A stretch of DNA of 64,000 bases from Lacibacter sp031401115 (lineage in GTDB: Bacteria > Bacteroidota > Bacteroidia > Chitinophagales > Chitinophagaceae), in contig JANNRE010000014.1 in the NCBI GenBank assembly GCA_031401115.1, forward strand, positions 434,001-498,000, in the 5' to 3' direction. Positions within the stretch are counted from its first letter, which is position 1; every line of letters starts with the position of its first letter. The position numbers were made by a program, and so were the translations under genes. Shown one piece after another: positions 27,062-35,607 of the stretch. A model generated the notes under the pieces. It was given only the letters and a program-made list of their open reading frames with translations. It had not been told where the DNA came from and did not search any database.

Positions 27062-27429
27062 CAGCCATTCAATTGGTTTATACCGCTAATATCATTGTTG
27101 CAGGATGGATTGGTATCAGCTCCTTATACAACCCAAAACATTCTTCGGCCACCATTTTTTCAAATACTTATCAACCTACAGAAGTAATAAAACTGGTAGG
27201 TTGCTTATGGCTCGCAATTGCTGTATTATCTGCGCTGGGTATTTGGCGTCCTATCACTTTTTCACCTGTGTTGTTACTGCAATTTATTTACAAATTCTTA
27301 TGGCTTTTATTTGTTGTGGTTCCTGCTATTAAAAACAATCAACCCTATCCATCAGCAATGGCTATTTTCTTTTTGATATGGGTTTTGTTTTTGCCATTTG
27401 TAATTCCTTGGGCTGTGTGGGCTAAATAA
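27058..27429 (+). CDS. Small integral membrane protein
   Basis: The 123 residues contain four hydrophobic segments (about 5-22, 45-66, 70-92 and 100-121). The gene overlaps the SRPBCC gene by four bases, so the two are translationally coupled. No domain is recognised with certainty; the arrangement resembles small DoxX- or DUF4345-like proteins but this is not proven. Its 3' end faces hutG with 4 bases between. Confidence 0.75.
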   Translation: MTAIQLVYTANIIVAGWIGISSLYNPKHSSATIFSNTYQPTEVIKLVGCLWLAIAVLSALGIWRPITFSPVLLLQFIYKFLWLLFVVVPAIKNNQPYPSAMAIFFLIWVLFLPFVIPWAVWAK

Positions 27430-27431
27430 AA

Positions 27432-27472
27432 CCTCACCCACTCTTCGCCTTTACAAAATCACTCACCAAATA
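27432..27472. repeat. 41-bp repeat at the hutG 3' end (right copy)
   Basis: Identical to 22816-22856. It contains the last 12 codons and stop of hutG. Beyond it the two sites share GCT after a 3-base gap, then diverge. Confidence 0.8.
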
Positions 27473-28483
27473 GCTAATGAGTTTACCCACGGTATCGCTC
27501 TTTCTTCCATCCAGTAAAAAACTGGCGCCCTCGCAAATATGCACATAGGCAGTTTTGGTATCTACGGCAGCAAAGTTTAAATATTGCCTTGCATGTAAAC
27601 TGGTAATACCCGTGGGAGAAACAGCACTGCTGAGTGTATGTTCTATACAATCAAGATCAAGTTCAATACCTGTGTACGTGTCATCTGTAAAACCGGTAGC
27701 ATGTGCCACGCTTTGTATAAAATTCTTTTTTTCGTGCAGAAAAATATCTTCATACGTAATTAAATCAATAAACGGGTTGTTTACAATATCCATCCACACA
27801 TTCTGCGGTATATAATTTTCATGTACGCCAATGGCACAATATTTTTGCAGGTATCCATCTTCTTCTGCATAGCGAAATGCATTGCCGCTATGTCTTCCTT
27901 CCATTGGTCGGTAATCTGTATGTGCATCTAAATTGATACAATTGATCTGTGCTAAGTTTATAAGTCCGGCTTTGTACAAACCTTTTGCTGTACCTTTTAT
28001 AAGCGGATAGGCATTGTTATGACCGCCACCAATTACAATTGGAATTTTAGAAGTACTTGAAATGATTTTTGCAAGCTCTTCCACTTCTTCATCAATCATG
28101 TGTACTGCATGACGGTAAGCTTCCACTTTTTCTTCATAACTGTGTGCATTGGCTTCTATTAAAGATTCTGCATTAGTAAAATCAAAATGACCGAGCAAAA
28201 GAATTTCACTTCCCTCAAAAAAATCATTGCTCTGTACATTTAAAAATGAATTGAGAAAAGGAAACCATGCAGTATCAGTTCCGCCCATTCCATAGTTTGC
28301 ACGCACACCAATATCTTCCGGCACACCAAATAGTACATACTTCGCCTTTGATTGCAGCAGCGATTGCTCTAATTGATCTTTATTGGTAATTACCTGTACA
28401 CGTTCGCCCAGCTTGGTTTCAAAGCGGCGGATTTTTGTGAGTGTAAGCACATCGTCTTTGGTGTAAAAGCGGAATCGTTGCAT
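27434..28483 (-). CDS. hutG: Formimidoylglutamase (arginase family)
   Basis: This enzyme splits N-formimidoyl-L-glutamate to glutamate and formamide in histidine degradation. The 349-residue protein carries the binuclear Mn site of ureohydrolases: GGGHNN (His), INLDAHTDYRP (Asp, His, Asp) and IELDLDCIE (Asp, Asp). It lies 15 bases downstream of hutI on the same strand, giving a hutI-hutG operon. The last 13 codons are the segment repeated at 22.8 kb. Confidence 0.92.
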   Translation of the reverse strand: MQRFRFYTKDDVLTLTKIRRFETKLGERVQVITNKDQLEQSLLQSKAKYVLFGVPEDIGVRANYGMGGTDTAWFPFLNSFLNVQSNDFFEGSEILLLGHFDFTNAESLIEANAHSYEEKVEAYRHAVHMIDEEVEELAKIISSTSKIPIVIGGGHNNAYPLIKGTAKGLYKAGLINLAQINCINLDAHTDYRPMEGRHSGNAFRYAEEDGYLQKYCAIGVHENYIPQNVWMDIVNNPFIDLITYEDIFLHEKKNFIQSVAHATGFTDDTYTGIELDLDCIEHTLSSAVSPTGITSLHARQYLNFAAVDTKTAYVHICEGASFLLDGRKSDTVGKLISYLVSDFVKAKSG

Positions 28484-28498
28484 ATCCGAATATAAGAA

Positions 28499-29737
28499 TT
28501 AAATGATTGCTCCATTGATCATCACCTTATCAATATTGTTTGTACCAAATGCGTAAGGCAGATAAGCCAAAGACGGAATGCGTTTGGTAAAAATGAGATT
28601 GGCTCTTTTTCCAATGGTAATGCTGCCCACTTCGTTTTGCAGCTCCATAGCAAAAGCTCCATTAATAGTAGCGGCATTAATGGCTTCTTCAGGTAACAAT
28701 TTCATTTGGATGCAGCTCATACTTACTACCGTATTCATATTGCCACTGGGCGATGAACCGGGATTATAATCACTGGCCAATGCAATGGCACAACCGGCAT
28801 CAATTAATTTTCTTGCCGGCTGAAAAGGCATACGGAGAAAATAAGCTGCACCAGGCAAGAGTGTTCCGATGGTTGCAGATTGTGAAAGCCTAAGAATATC
28901 TTCTTCTGTCACCGTTTCCAAATGATCGAGTGAAACTGCATTTAATTTTATTCCTGCTTCTATACCACCAATAGAGTTGAGCTGATTTACATGCAGCTTT
29001 GGTTTTAATCCATAGCTGATGCCAGCTTTACAAATCAATTCCATTTCGGCAACAGAAAAAAATCCTGTTTCGCAAAACACATCAATATAATCAGCCAGAT
29101 TTTCTTTTGCAATGGCTGGCAACATTTCATTGATGATACTATGAATATATGCCTCATGGTTTTCTTTAAATGCAATCGGATAAGTATGAGCGCCAAGAAA
29201 AGTTGCTTTCACAGGAATAGGCGCAATTTCTTTTAACCGCTTAATAACACGCAGCATTCTTAATTCGCCTTCTGCAGTTAAACCATATCCACTTTTAATT
29301 TCAATGGCACCTGTCCCGAGTTGCATTAGCTCCTGCAATCGGGTAAATGCAAGTTGATAGAGTTCTTCTTCTGTTAACGCATTTAGTTTTGCTGCTGAGT
29401 TTAAAATACCACCGCCTTTTGCAGCAATTTCGGCATAGGTTAATCCTTTGAGTTTATCTACAAACTCTTCTTCTCTGCTTGCTGCAAAAACTAAATGGGT
29501 GTGACTGTCGCACCAGGTTGGTAAAATAGTTTGTCCTGAAGCATCAATGATGTTTTCAATTGAAGATTTGACATTTTGGATTTGAGACATTGATCCATAA
29601 CCAGCTATGTTTCCTTCTTCAATATGTATATACGCATTTTCAATTGTGTTCAATTGCGAAAGTGAATTACCACGCAGCAATTCGTTTTTTTCACTTATGC
29701 CTGCAAGCAGTGTAATATTGGTGATGAGTGTAGCCAC
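28499..29737 (-). CDS. hutI: Imidazolonepropionase
   Basis: This metal-dependent amidohydrolase converts imidazolone-5-propionate to N-formimidoylglutamate, the step before HutG. Visible motifs are DSHTHLVFAASREEEF (metal His pair, substrate Arg), KATFLGAHTYP, KLHVNQLNS and the metal Asp block ALASDYNPGSSPSG. Length of 412 residues is normal. hutH and hutU are not in the window. Confidence 0.95.
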   Translation of the reverse strand: MATLITNITLLAGISEKNELLRGNSLSQLNTIENAYIHIEEGNIAGYGSMSQIQNVKSSIENIIDASGQTILPTWCDSHTHLVFAASREEEFVDKLKGLTYAEIAAKGGGILNSAAKLNALTEEELYQLAFTRLQELMQLGTGAIEIKSGYGLTAEGELRMLRVIKRLKEIAPIPVKATFLGAHTYPIAFKENHEAYIHSIINEMLPAIAKENLADYIDVFCETGFFSVAEMELICKAGISYGLKPKLHVNQLNSIGGIEAGIKLNAVSLDHLETVTEEDILRLSQSATIGTLLPGAAYFLRMPFQPARKLIDAGCAIALASDYNPGSSPSGNMNTVVSMSCIQMKLLPEEAINAATINGAFAMELQNEVGSITIGKRANLIFTKRIPSLAYLPYAFGTNNIDKVMINGAII

Positions 29738-29825
29738 GGGTTAAATGTAAAATTTTATTTTAAGACAAAACAAAGAGTGTTGATTGAATAAAAGCAGATA
29801 CTTAAGTTTGCAGAGACATTCTTTT

Positions 29826-30338
29826 ATGATTACGTTTACAACCTCTATAAAAAAATTTGAAAGCAAGGGAGAAAAAACCGGCTGGACCTATATTGAAATC
29901 CCCGCCGATCTTGCACAGGAATTAAAACCCGGTAATAAAAAAGAATTTAAAGTAAAAGGTAAGTTAGATGCGTATGTTATTAAACGGGTATCGCTGTTGC
30001 CAATGGGTGGCGGCATTTTTATTATGGCCATCAATGCAAATATGCGCAAAGCAATTGGCAAAAGAAATGGAGCTATGCTTACGGTAAAACTAACTGAAGA
30101 TAAAAGTGAATTTGTATTTGATTCCGATTTTATAGATTGCCTGACCGACGAGCCAAGGGCTAACGAATACTTTCAATCATTAACCGGCTCTCACCAGCGA
30201 TACTTCAGCAAATGGATTGAAGGTGCAAAAACGGCACCTACCAAGGCTAAACGAATTGCACAGGCTGTAAATGCACTGGTAAAAAAAATGGGCTATCCGG
30301 AAATGATCAGGGCAGCACAGGAACTGAGACGAAATTAA
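29826..30338 (+). CDS. DUF1905 plus YdeI/OmpD-associated domain protein
   Basis: The ATG at 29826 gives 170 residues. The N-terminal half (about 5-85, WTYIEIPADLAQELKPGNKK) is a DUF1905 beta-barrel. The C-terminal half (about 110-170, TGSHQRYFSKWIEGAKTAPT then KAKRIAQAVNALVKKM) is the YdeI/OmpD-associated helical domain. The family is often annotated as bacteriocin-protection but its role is unsettled. The earlier start at 29784 adds 14 residues with no homology signal and lies very close to hutI. Confidence 0.85.
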   Translation: MITFTTSIKKFESKGEKTGWTYIEIPADLAQELKPGNKKEFKVKGKLDAYVIKRVSLLPMGGGIFIMAINANMRKAIGKRNGAMLTVKLTEDKSEFVFDSDFIDCLTDEPRANEYFQSLTGSHQRYFSKWIEGAKTAPTKAKRIAQAVNALVKKMGYPEMIRAAQELRRN

Positions 30339-30608
30339 ACTGTTCTTCGTACCTTATTCAGCATCAATACTGGTAACGGCAGGCGTACTCCGTACTTTTC
30401 ACTTTTTTTATAAGACTGGGCTGGCTAAATAACCTGCGTTTCTCCTCAATAAAACTCCTTTTATAAACAAAAACACGTGTTAGTGTGTACAATTGTGCTA
30501 TTATATTAGTGTAAACATGGGTTACTTTTTTAAACATGTTTGTATTAACTCATGATTCGGTCGTTCTACTTTAGGTAAAACACAAATTGATTAATTTAAG
30601 CAAAAAAA

Positions 30609-30899
30609 ATGGTACAAAAAACTTACTACAAAACAAAAGATTATTGCAAGGTAAAATTTGCGTTTACAACTGAAAATGCTGAAACAATTGAAATATTAGG
30701 GTTAAACAGCGATTGGGAAAACTCAGTAATTATGAAGAAGAAAAAAGACGGTACGTTTAGTGCCGAAGTGAATCTTCCGAAAGAAACAAAGCATGAGTTT
30801 AAATATTTAGTAAACGAAACTTTGTGGATTAACGAACCTGAAGCTGATGGTCATGAAGCGAATGAATTTGGCGGCAGCAACAGTTTGCTGGTTATCTAA
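30609..30899 (+). CDS. Isolated CBM48/isoamylase early-set domain protein
   Basis: The 96-residue single-domain protein has the AMPK/isoamylase N-terminal fold: VKFAFTTENAETIEILGLNS, DWENSVIMKKKKDGTFSAEV, HEFKYLVNETLWINEPEADG. It would bind glucans such as glycogen. No catalytic domain is attached. It is separated from its neighbours and followed by a terminator, so it is probably monocistronic. Confidence 0.88.
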   Translation: MVQKTYYKTKDYCKVKFAFTTENAETIEILGLNSDWENSVIMKKKKDGTFSAEVNLPKETKHEFKYLVNETLWINEPEADGHEANEFGGSNSLLVI

Positions 30900-30922
30900 T
30901 CTCTAACAATATTTATTTCCCG

Positions 30923-30952
30923 AAAAGCGTTTCTTAATTCAGAAGCGCTTTT
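30923..30952 (+). terminator. Terminator after the CBM48 gene
   Basis: AAAAGCG and CGCTTTT form a 7-bp stem with an inner TTC/GAA pair, about 25 bases after the stop codon; the downstream arm supplies the T-run. Confidence 0.7.
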
Positions 30953-30991
30953 GGTGTTTCTGTTAACAAATGATATTTTAACACTCCAACT

Positions 30992-31276
30992 ATGTTTATA
31001 CGAAGTTTGATTTTACTTGCTATTGTTGCATTATTTCTTGTGCCTCTCTCATGCAAAACGGTAGCCCGTGCAGCAGCCCGTTACTGGACAAACAGACAGA
31101 TAAAAGAGTTTATCAATAACTGCGAAGAGAAGTCTTCAAAATTAATTGGTGATGAAAAAGCAAAACGTTTTTGCGATTGTGCAGTAGATGCAGTGGCTGA
31201 AGAATACAAAAATTATCAGGATACAAAAACTATTTCTGCCGTTCGTTTACTTGAAGTGGCACAGGATTGCAGATAA
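30992..31276 (+). CDS. Small lipoprotein, function unknown
   Basis: The 94-residue protein has a lipoprotein signal (SLILLAIVALFLVPLSCK; Cys near 21) and a helical mature part with four further cysteines (NNCEEKSS, RFCDCAVDA, QDCR). These could form two disulfides. It would be exported and membrane anchored. Its end faces the ABC ATPase gene. Confidence 0.7.
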   Translation: MFIRSLILLAIVALFLVPLSCKTVARAAARYWTNRQIKEFINNCEEKSSKLIGDEKAKRFCDCAVDAVAEEYKNYQDTKTISAVRLLEVAQDCR

Positions 31277-31287
31277 AAGTTTGTGTT

Positions 31288-32256
31288 TTACAAATAAAAA
31301 ATCTGCTCTTTATTTATTGAAATAAAAATGCTTTCACCAATATGATGTTTCATTTCATTAGTTTGTATTTTCAGTAACTCCTCACCCGCTTTTACCAACA
31401 ATAAATGATGAGTGCCGTAATAAAAAATTTGTTGCACAACTGCTTCTACTGAATCATTGCCAGACCTGATACTAAACCCTGCTGGTCTGATACATGCTGA
31501 TTTCTCCTGTACATCAATTTGAAACTGCATAGCAAGTTCTTTGTTTAGCATAGTAAACTCACCAAAAAGCCCGGCACAATATGCATTGATGGGCTGCTCA
31601 TATATTTGCTGAGGTGTACCCTTCTGAATCATGCGGCCATCTTTCATTACAAAAATTTCATCGGCCCAGGAAAGTACATCTGTACCATCATGCGAAACTA
31701 AAATGCACGAAATATGCAACCTGTTGCTGATAGCCTCAATCACTTCTTTTATTTTTCTGGTATGAATGCTGTCAAGATTAGAAAAAGGTTCATCTAATAA
31801 AAGCAGCATTGGCTTTTTTACCAATTGCATTGCTAAAACAATCCGTTGTTTTTCTCCTCCTGAAAGCTCATTGGTTCGCCGCCTGAGCAAATGAACAATA
31901 TCGCATACTTCATAAATCTGTTCTGCTTCCTGAGTAGTTGTTTTCTCAGCCATTTCCAAAAGCTCATACACCCAATAATTATTTCTTAGTTCAAACTGCT
32001 GACTGTGATAGGCAATTTGCGGATGGCCGGGAATGAGTTGATCCATTGGACCCATAACAGCAGAATGATTGAAAAAAATTGTGCCTGCATCGGGCTGCAC
32101 AAAACCACCAATCATTTTTAGAAGTGTGGTTTTACCGGAACCTGTTTCACCGGCTATGGCAATTTTTTGCAGTGGCTGCTGCTCAAAGCTTATTGCATCA
32201 ACAGCAATTTTTTCTCCATTGATTTTTGTAAGTGCAGCTACCTGTAATAAAGCCAT
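31288..32256 (-). CDS. ABC transporter ATP-binding protein (PotA/FbpC-like)
   Basis: The 322-residue protein has Walker A GETGSGKTT near 36, Q-loop region HSQQFELRN, signature LSGGEKQR near 132, Walker B LLLLDEPFSNLD and switch VSHDGTDVLSWADE. The C-terminal 80 residues resemble the TOBE-type regulatory domain of importer ATPases (spermidine, iron or sulfate type). No permease or binding protein is adjacent, so it is an orphan ATPase here and the substrate is unknown. Confidence 0.9.
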   Translation of the reverse strand: MALLQVAALTKINGEKIAVDAISFEQQPLQKIAIAGETGSGKTTLLKMIGGFVQPDAGTIFFNHSAVMGPMDQLIPGHPQIAYHSQQFELRNNYWVYELLEMAEKTTTQEAEQIYEVCDIVHLLRRRTNELSGGEKQRIVLAMQLVKKPMLLLLDEPFSNLDSIHTRKIKEVIEAISNRLHISCILVSHDGTDVLSWADEIFVMKDGRMIQKGTPQQIYEQPINAYCAGLFGEFTMLNKELAMQFQIDVQEKSACIRPAGFSIRSGNDSVEAVVQQIFYYGTHHLLLVKAGEELLKIQTNEMKHHIGESIFISINKEQIFYL

Positions 32257-32387
32257 CCTGCGAAATTAAGGTTTGAATTGTTCAGAATAAATTCATGCGT
32301 CATTTAAAAAATAGTTGAAACTGGGTTTTAGTAATAAATTTAAACCCTGAAATATAAACAAACCCATTACACACTCAACCATATTTC

Positions 32388-32395
32388 TACTTTTG
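32388..32395 (+). promoter_or_regulatory. Bacteroidota -7 element before the TPR gene
   Basis: TACTTTTG matches TAnnTTTG. It lies only 4 bases before the first ATG at 32400, which favours the second ATG at 32445 as the real start. Confidence 0.5.
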
Positions 32396-32444
32396 TTTTA
32401 TGAACCCAAAACAATATTTTTTAAAATTTCTCAGCATCAGGCAA

Positions 32445-33857
32445 ATGGCAAAATTTATACCCGTTATTATTTTTTTTATTTTTTCATGTACACTTTCATT
32501 TGCACAAACTAAAAAAGCTGATAGCCTTGCTGCATTGCTGGCGGTAGAAAAAATTGATTCTAACAAAGTAAATTTAATGTGGCAGCAGGCAAGTGAAATA
32601 ACCAATAACAAAACGGAACAGGCTATTCTCTTATCACAACAAGCCGTTTTTCTTGCCAAGCAAATCAACTATACCGAAGGACTTTCCCGTTCACTCGGAG
32701 TACTTGCTAATGCATTTACAAACCTCAGCAATTATCCCCGTGCATTAGAATACAATCTGGAGAAATTAAAGATTGAAGAAAAAAGAGATAAGCCCAGAAA
32801 CCTGGGAAGTGTGCTGATGAATATTGGTGTGGTGTATGTAATGGAAGAAGAATATCAAAAAGCAATTGTTTACTTTAGACAATCTGATTCGGTTATTACA
32901 ACAAACAAGGTAGAAGACCTGATGCATTTTGGCAAAGTAAATTTGGGTGATGTATATGACCGTTTAAATATTCTGGATTCAGCTTACTACTATTACAATC
33001 TTTCACTTCAACTGGCTATAGCTCAAAAAAATGAATATTACGAAGGTATTTCCCGAATTGGGCTTGGGCACTATTACCGCAAAGTTTCAAAATTTGATTC
33101 TTCGGCTGCTAATTACAGAAAAGCAATCAGCTGCTTACAGGAAGCAGCTGATGATTATTTGCTTTGCGAAACAACGCTGGGCTTTGCAAAGCTGTTTCAG
33201 AATTTTAAACTGTACGATTCAGCAGCAGTTTACGCAAACAAATCATGGGTGGGAGCCAGAAACGGCATGTTTATGAGTTACGAATTAAATGCTGCTGAAT
33301 TTTTAAAAGATCATTACCGTCTCTATCAAAAAAATGTGGACAGCGCTTTTCAGTATTTAAATCTTGTAAACTCACTCAATGATTCAATAAACAGTAAAAC
33401 TAAAATCCGGGAAATTCAAACCATGTCGCTTAATGAACAACTGCGGCAATTACAAGTAGAGGAAGAAAAGAAAGTAGCTGCTAAAGAACGGTCTCAACAA
33501 TTGCAGATGCTTATTATTGCATTATTCATACCGGCTTTTTTTGTTTTAACCATGCTGTTAAGCCGTGTAAGAATTCCTGTGAGAGTGATTAAGATACTGG
33601 GTATTTTATCGCTGTTGATTTTATTTGAATTTTTAACCTTGTTCTTACATCCTACAGTAAAAGAACTTACACATCATACACCTGTACTGGAAATGCTGGT
33701 TTTTGTATTGATTGCTTCAATACTAATTCCTGCACATCACCGTATTGAACATTGGCTAGTGCAGAAATTAGTACAAAATAGAGATCGTGTTTCTATCTCG
33801 AAAAAGAGAAACAAAACTATTGAAGAAGAAACTACACCTCCTGTAATTGAGGAGTAA
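32445..33857 (+). CDS. Secreted TPR-repeat protein with membrane segments
   Basis: The start at 32445 (470 residues) gives a clean signal peptide (MAKFIPVIIFFIFSCTLSFA). TPR units run from about residue 60 to 310 (RALEYNLEKLKIEE, VLMNIGVVYVMEEEYQKAIV, LGDVYDRLNILDSAYYYYNL, RIGLGHYYRKVSKFDSSAAN). A charged coiled segment (LNEQLRQLQVEEEKK) leads into three hydrophobic helices (about 360-435). The layout resembles the sensor half of Bacteroidota TPR signalling proteins, but no histidine kinase or DNA-binding domain follows, so it may be truncated or a scaffold. The upstream ATG at 32400 sits on the promoter. Confidence 0.8.
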   Translation: MAKFIPVIIFFIFSCTLSFAQTKKADSLAALLAVEKIDSNKVNLMWQQASEITNNKTEQAILLSQQAVFLAKQINYTEGLSRSLGVLANAFTNLSNYPRALEYNLEKLKIEEKRDKPRNLGSVLMNIGVVYVMEEEYQKAIVYFRQSDSVITTNKVEDLMHFGKVNLGDVYDRLNILDSAYYYYNLSLQLAIAQKNEYYEGISRIGLGHYYRKVSKFDSSAANYRKAISCLQEAADDYLLCETTLGFAKLFQNFKLYDSAAVYANKSWVGARNGMFMSYELNAAEFLKDHYRLYQKNVDSAFQYLNLVNSLNDSINSKTKIREIQTMSLNEQLRQLQVEEEKKVAAKERSQQLQMLIIALFIPAFFVLTMLLSRVRIPVRVIKILGILSLLILFEFLTLFLHPTVKELTHHTPVLEMLVFVLIASILIPAHHRIEHWLVQKLVQNRDRVSISKKRNKTIEEETTPPVIEE

Positions 33858-33860
33858 CTA

Positions 33861-34091
33861 TTACTGTGGTACGTTTGGTTTTGGATTTGGCTTTTGCTCG
33901 CCTGTTGTATCCATAACTGCGGTTGTGTCAGCTGCAACATTCGGCTTTGGATTTGGCTTTTGCTCACCTGTGGTATCAATTACATCTTCAGCTTTTTTTT
34001 CAGCTTCATTATTACATGCAACTGCAAAGAAAGAAGCAAATGCCAGCATTGCAAGCATACCTTTTAAGGACTGATTCATTTTTTTAAACAT
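33861..34091 (-). CDS. Short lipoprotein with a duplicated Pro/Asn/Lys motif
   Basis: The 76-residue protein opens with a lipoprotein signal (MLAMLAFASFFAVACNN). The mature part is short and disordered with an exact 14-residue repeat DTTGEQKPNPKPNV. The DNA of the repeats is almost identical, pointing to a recent duplication. Such Bacteroidota lipoproteins have no known function. Confidence 0.65.
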   Translation of the reverse strand: MFKKMNQSLKGMLAMLAFASFFAVACNNEAEKKAEDVIDTTGEQKPNPKPNVAADTTAVMDTTGEQKPNPKPNVPQ

Positions 34092-34266
34092 AAGTTTTAG
34101 TTTTAGGGTATAATTCTACGATAAGTTTTGAAAATGAACAAATTTTTAATTAGTTAATCACTTCCTGACTTTATAAATTCTAACTGAAAAAAATCAACTT
34201 GCACACTTAAAATATATACCTGTGTTAAAAAAATATTTTAGATTTAGCCAACAATAATTGTACAGT

Positions 34267-35604
34267 ATGCATACAAAATCGCTTCTTACTCTTCTGATAG
34301 TGCTGTTTATTTTCAGTTTTGCACATGCCCAATCTATTTACCTTTTTAAATTTAAAAGTAATGATGCTATCGAGGCAACCGTTTACGAATCTTTTTTTTA
34401 CAGCAATCAAAGTGGCTCGGGTACCTTACGTATAAGATATATTTCACCCATAACAAAACAGTTTGAAAATATAGATGCAGAGCTAAAAGAAGATTTCCTG
34501 AAAGACGAAACAGGGTTTAGTGATGCCAACAATATGATTTACCATACCGTTTCCCCTAAAATGTATCCTGGCAAAAGTGAAATGCCTTTTAAAAAAATAA
34601 CCTTTCTATTTACCCTCAACCCACAAACTAATTATTTAGAACCATCAAAAATTATTGTAACTGGTAACAATAATATTGAAGCAGATGCTGTATTGCAATC
34701 AGCAGAACTCTTAGATAAAAAAACCATCACTCCAAAACTGGTATCTGATTTTTATAAAGATTATGACCCTGATTCGGTAAGTGCAAACCTGTTCAAAAAA
34801 ACCCGTGGACTTTCTAGCTTTCAAAGAGACAGCCGCATTCATTTAATACTTGTTGCCAATACTACTGATAAAAAAATAGGCATCAATGGTGCATCGGATA
34901 TTAAAAAAATGGAAGAAACATTTACTTTAATTGAAGAATACCTTGGAAACAAAGAAATGAAAGTAATTCGCATTGAAGGAGAAAGGTTTAATAAAAAGAA
35001 CGTAGAGCAGGTGCTAAAAGACAGTTTGAATCCAAAACCAAATGACATTGTAGTATTTTATTATACAGGCCATGGTTTTAGAAAGCCCGGCAAAGATTCT
35101 ATAAGACCCTACCCTTTTTTAGATTTCACAACAAAAGAAGGAGCTGATTATTTTAAAGAAAGCATAAACATTGAAGACATTTTTATGCAAATAAAAAGTA
35201 AGGGCGCCCGTTTTAATCTTGTGTTAAGCGATTGCTGTAATGCTGACTATGAAAATGTACTGCGAATTTTAGGGCTTGACCCAAATAAACGCAGCTCACA
35301 AATGGACTGGAGTATTAATCATATTGGGAAGCTTTTTGTTAGTCCGCAAAAACAGTCAATACTTGCTACTGCTGCTGGTAAAAATCAATTGGCAAGTACC
35401 AACCCAAAGCTTGGAGCATTTTATACCAATTATTTTTTAGAAGCGTTGCAAGCTATGTTTGACAGAAATGCAAAAAACATCAGTTGGAATCAGATATTTG
35501 AAACAGCAAGAAGCAAAACTATTTACAAAGCTGCCAGAACAAGATGCAGCAAAAACCCTGATATAGGTTGTGAACAATACCCGCTATACAAAATTGTGAG
35601 GTGA
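34267..35604 (+). CDS. Caspase-family (C14) peptidase, secreted
   Basis: From the ATG at 34267 the protein has 445 residues and starts with a signal peptide (MHTKSLLTLLIVLFIFSFAHA). Residues about 20-180 are an unassigned beta-rich region. The caspase p20-like domain covers about 190-440. The catalytic His is in DIVVFYYTGHGFR (about 270) and the Cys in FNLVLSDCCNAD (about 322). Downstream, SILATAAGKNQLAST and GAFYTNYFLEAL are typical of metacaspase-like enzymes. It would cleave after basic or acidic residues, which is not determinable here. It runs convergent with a second caspase gene 3 bases away. Confidence 0.85.
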   Translation: MHTKSLLTLLIVLFIFSFAHAQSIYLFKFKSNDAIEATVYESFFYSNQSGSGTLRIRYISPITKQFENIDAELKEDFLKDETGFSDANNMIYHTVSPKMYPGKSEMPFKKITFLFTLNPQTNYLEPSKIIVTGNNNIEADAVLQSAELLDKKTITPKLVSDFYKDYDPDSVSANLFKKTRGLSSFQRDSRIHLILVANTTDKKIGINGASDIKKMEETFTLIEEYLGNKEMKVIRIEGERFNKKNVEQVLKDSLNPKPNDIVVFYYTGHGFRKPGKDSIRPYPFLDFTTKEGADYFKESINIEDIFMQIKSKGARFNLVLSDCCNADYENVLRILGLDPNKRSSQMDWSINHIGKLFVSPQKQSILATAAGKNQLASTNPKLGAFYTNYFLEALQAMFDRNAKNISWNQIFETARSKTIYKAARTRCSKNPDIGCEQYPLYKIVR

Positions 35605-35607
35605 GTA

